Origin: Promicromonospora soli
Lineage (GTDB): Bacteria > Actinomycetota > Actinomycetes > Actinomycetales > Cellulomonadaceae
NCBI RefSeq assembly: GCF_014653785.1
Contig: NZ_BNAS01000001.1
Location: 729,898 to 793,897, forward strand
DNA length: 64,000 bases
Direction of reading: 5' to 3'
Shown: piece by piece, positions 63,289 through 64,000 of the stretch
Layout of the letters: each line of letters opens with the position of its first letter
How positions within the stretch are numbered: position 1 is the first letter of the stretch
The notes under the pieces: generated by a model
The model's input: the letters and a program-made list of their open reading frames with translations, nothing else
What the model was told of the DNA's origin: nothing
Database searches by the model: none
Position numbers and translations under genes: made by a program

Positions 63289-63852
63289 ATGACAACCGAA
63301 GACGTCGTCCTGCTGGACGAGGACCACAACCCGATCGGGTCGGAGCGCAAGGACGTCGTGCACTCCAAGAGCACGCCGCTGCACCTGGCGTTCTCGTGCC
63401 ATGTGCTGAACGCGGCGGGCCAGGTGCTGGTCACCCGACGCTCCCTGGGCAAGCGCGCGTGGCCGGGAGTCTGGACCAACTCCTGCTGCGGGCACCCGCA
63501 GCCGGGCGAGCCGATCGAGGACGCCGTGGTCCGTCGCGTCCGGCACGAGCTCGGCCTGTCCGTGCGTGAGCTTCGGTCCGAGCTGCCGGACTTCCGGTAT
63601 CGCGCCACCGATGCCTCGGGGATCGTGGAGAACGAGGTGTGCCCCGTCTTCCTCGCGGTCACCGACGAGGAGCCGCACCTGAACCCGCTCGAGGTCATGG
63701 AGGCCCGGTGGGCCGGCCCCGGCGAGCTGGGCAGCGCACTCCGCTCGGCACCCTGGGCCTTCTCGCCCTGGTTCGTGAGCCAGGCGCGCGAGATGCCCCT
63801 CTACGCGCCACCCGGCTCCGGCAGCCCGTTCGCCGACGAGGCACCCCGATGA
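63289..63852 (+). CDS. idi: Isopentenyl-diphosphate delta-isomerase, type I
   Basis: A 187-residue Nudix-fold isomerase interconverting isopentenyl and dimethylallyl diphosphate. The active-site cysteine lies in WTNSCCGHPQPGE; the Nudix-like helix is AVVRRVRHELGL; ENEVCPVF carries the catalytic glutamate. GAGGAGGACAG precedes the ATG. In related bacteria idi often begins a carotenoid cluster, but no crt gene follows within the window. Confidence 0.96.
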   Translation: MTTEDVVLLDEDHNPIGSERKDVVHSKSTPLHLAFSCHVLNAAGQVLVTRRSLGKRAWPGVWTNSCCGHPQPGEPIEDAVVRRVRHELGLSVRELRSELPDFRYRATDASGIVENEVCPVFLAVTDEEPHLNPLEVMEARWAGPGELGSALRSAPWAFSPWFVSQAREMPLYAPPGSGSPFADEAPR

Positions 63853-63899
63853 CCGCGCGCGGCCCCGCTCGCGGACCGACTTCGCCGAGCCGAGCCGGG

Positions 63900-64000
63900 T
63901 CAGGCCCCAACCAACCGCCGGGTCTGCTCGGCGATCGTCGTCCAGGCCACGGCCGGCAGGTCGTGGCCGATGCCGGAGAGGATCGTCAGCTTCGCACCCG
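63900..64000 (-). CDS. Alpha/beta hydrolase, C-terminal fragment
   Basis: Only the last 32 codons are present, running off the right edge. The end GAKLTILSGIGHDLPAVAW, followed by a helix TTIAEQTRRLVGA, has the GHDLP histidine of alpha/beta hydrolases. Convergent with idi. Confidence 0.6.
   Translation of the reverse strand, partial: GAKLTILSGIGHDLPAVAWTTIAEQTRRLVGA

Overview
The window is high-GC actinobacterial DNA. Gene content points to a polysaccharide-degrading member of the Micrococcales, most likely Promicromonosporaceae or Cellulomonadaceae: homodimeric pyruvate dehydrogenase E1 next to a DUF3052 gene and an AhpE-type peroxiredoxin, a fasR-fabD-fabH-acpP-fabF block, a DUF3145 gene, and many secreted carbohydrate-active enzymes. 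The taxon is inferred; no rRNA or other marker is present.

Layout. 1-5.9 kb: start of a TPR protein, a TPR membrane protein, and the trehalose-from-glycogen genes treZ-treY. 6-12.2 kb: an accessory stretch with a secreted polymorphic toxin (T7SS-type signal, helical stalk, HINT protease, nuclease) followed by two SMI1/SUKH immunity genes, then a GNAT, a YcxB-like membrane protein and a small unknown protein, ending at tRNA-Val. 12.3-22.5 kb: core metabolism, namely peroxiredoxin, DUF3052, aceE, a TPR protein, fasR and the type II fatty acid operon. A 17-bp palindromic motif lies upstream of both fasR and fabD. 22.6-29.2 kb: a five-gene Opp/Dpp-type ABC importer operon divergent from a TetR gene, with a dyad operator between them. 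29.3-36.1 kb: peptide deformylase, DUF3145, an overlapping HTTM/DUF5819 pair, an ion channel, RtcB and an MFS exporter. 36.3-38.3 kb: tRNA-Met and an ECF sigma factor coupled to a membrane protein.

38.6-57.7 kb is rich in secreted carbohydrate-active enzymes: a two-catalytic-domain pectate lyase (PL1 and PL9), a GH5 cellulase with X2 and CBM46 modules, a GH42 beta-galactosidase, a CE3-like esterase with CBM13 and a GH12 endoglucanase. LacI-type palindromes precede the lyase, the divergent GH5/GH42 pair and the esterase, but no lacI gene is in the window. The GH5, GH42, GH12 and esterase genes together suggest breakdown of galactosylated xyloglucan or related hemicellulose (inference). Among them lie a D-Ala-D-Ala carboxypeptidase, a BadF-type sugar kinase, tRNA-Asn and a roughly 3.2-kb islet (membrane hydrolase, ATP-grasp, zinc-ribbon protein) bounded by 44-bp direct repeats that start in the tRNA-Asn 3' end.

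57.8-64 kb: small housekeeping and stress genes (TM2, a MerR-VOC fusion with a MerR-type promoter, hydrolase, DUF1062, DUF488, Nudix, methyltransferase, VOC), then idi and the edge of an alpha/beta hydrolase. Convergent gene pairs are usually separated by long perfect hairpins, the common terminator form here.
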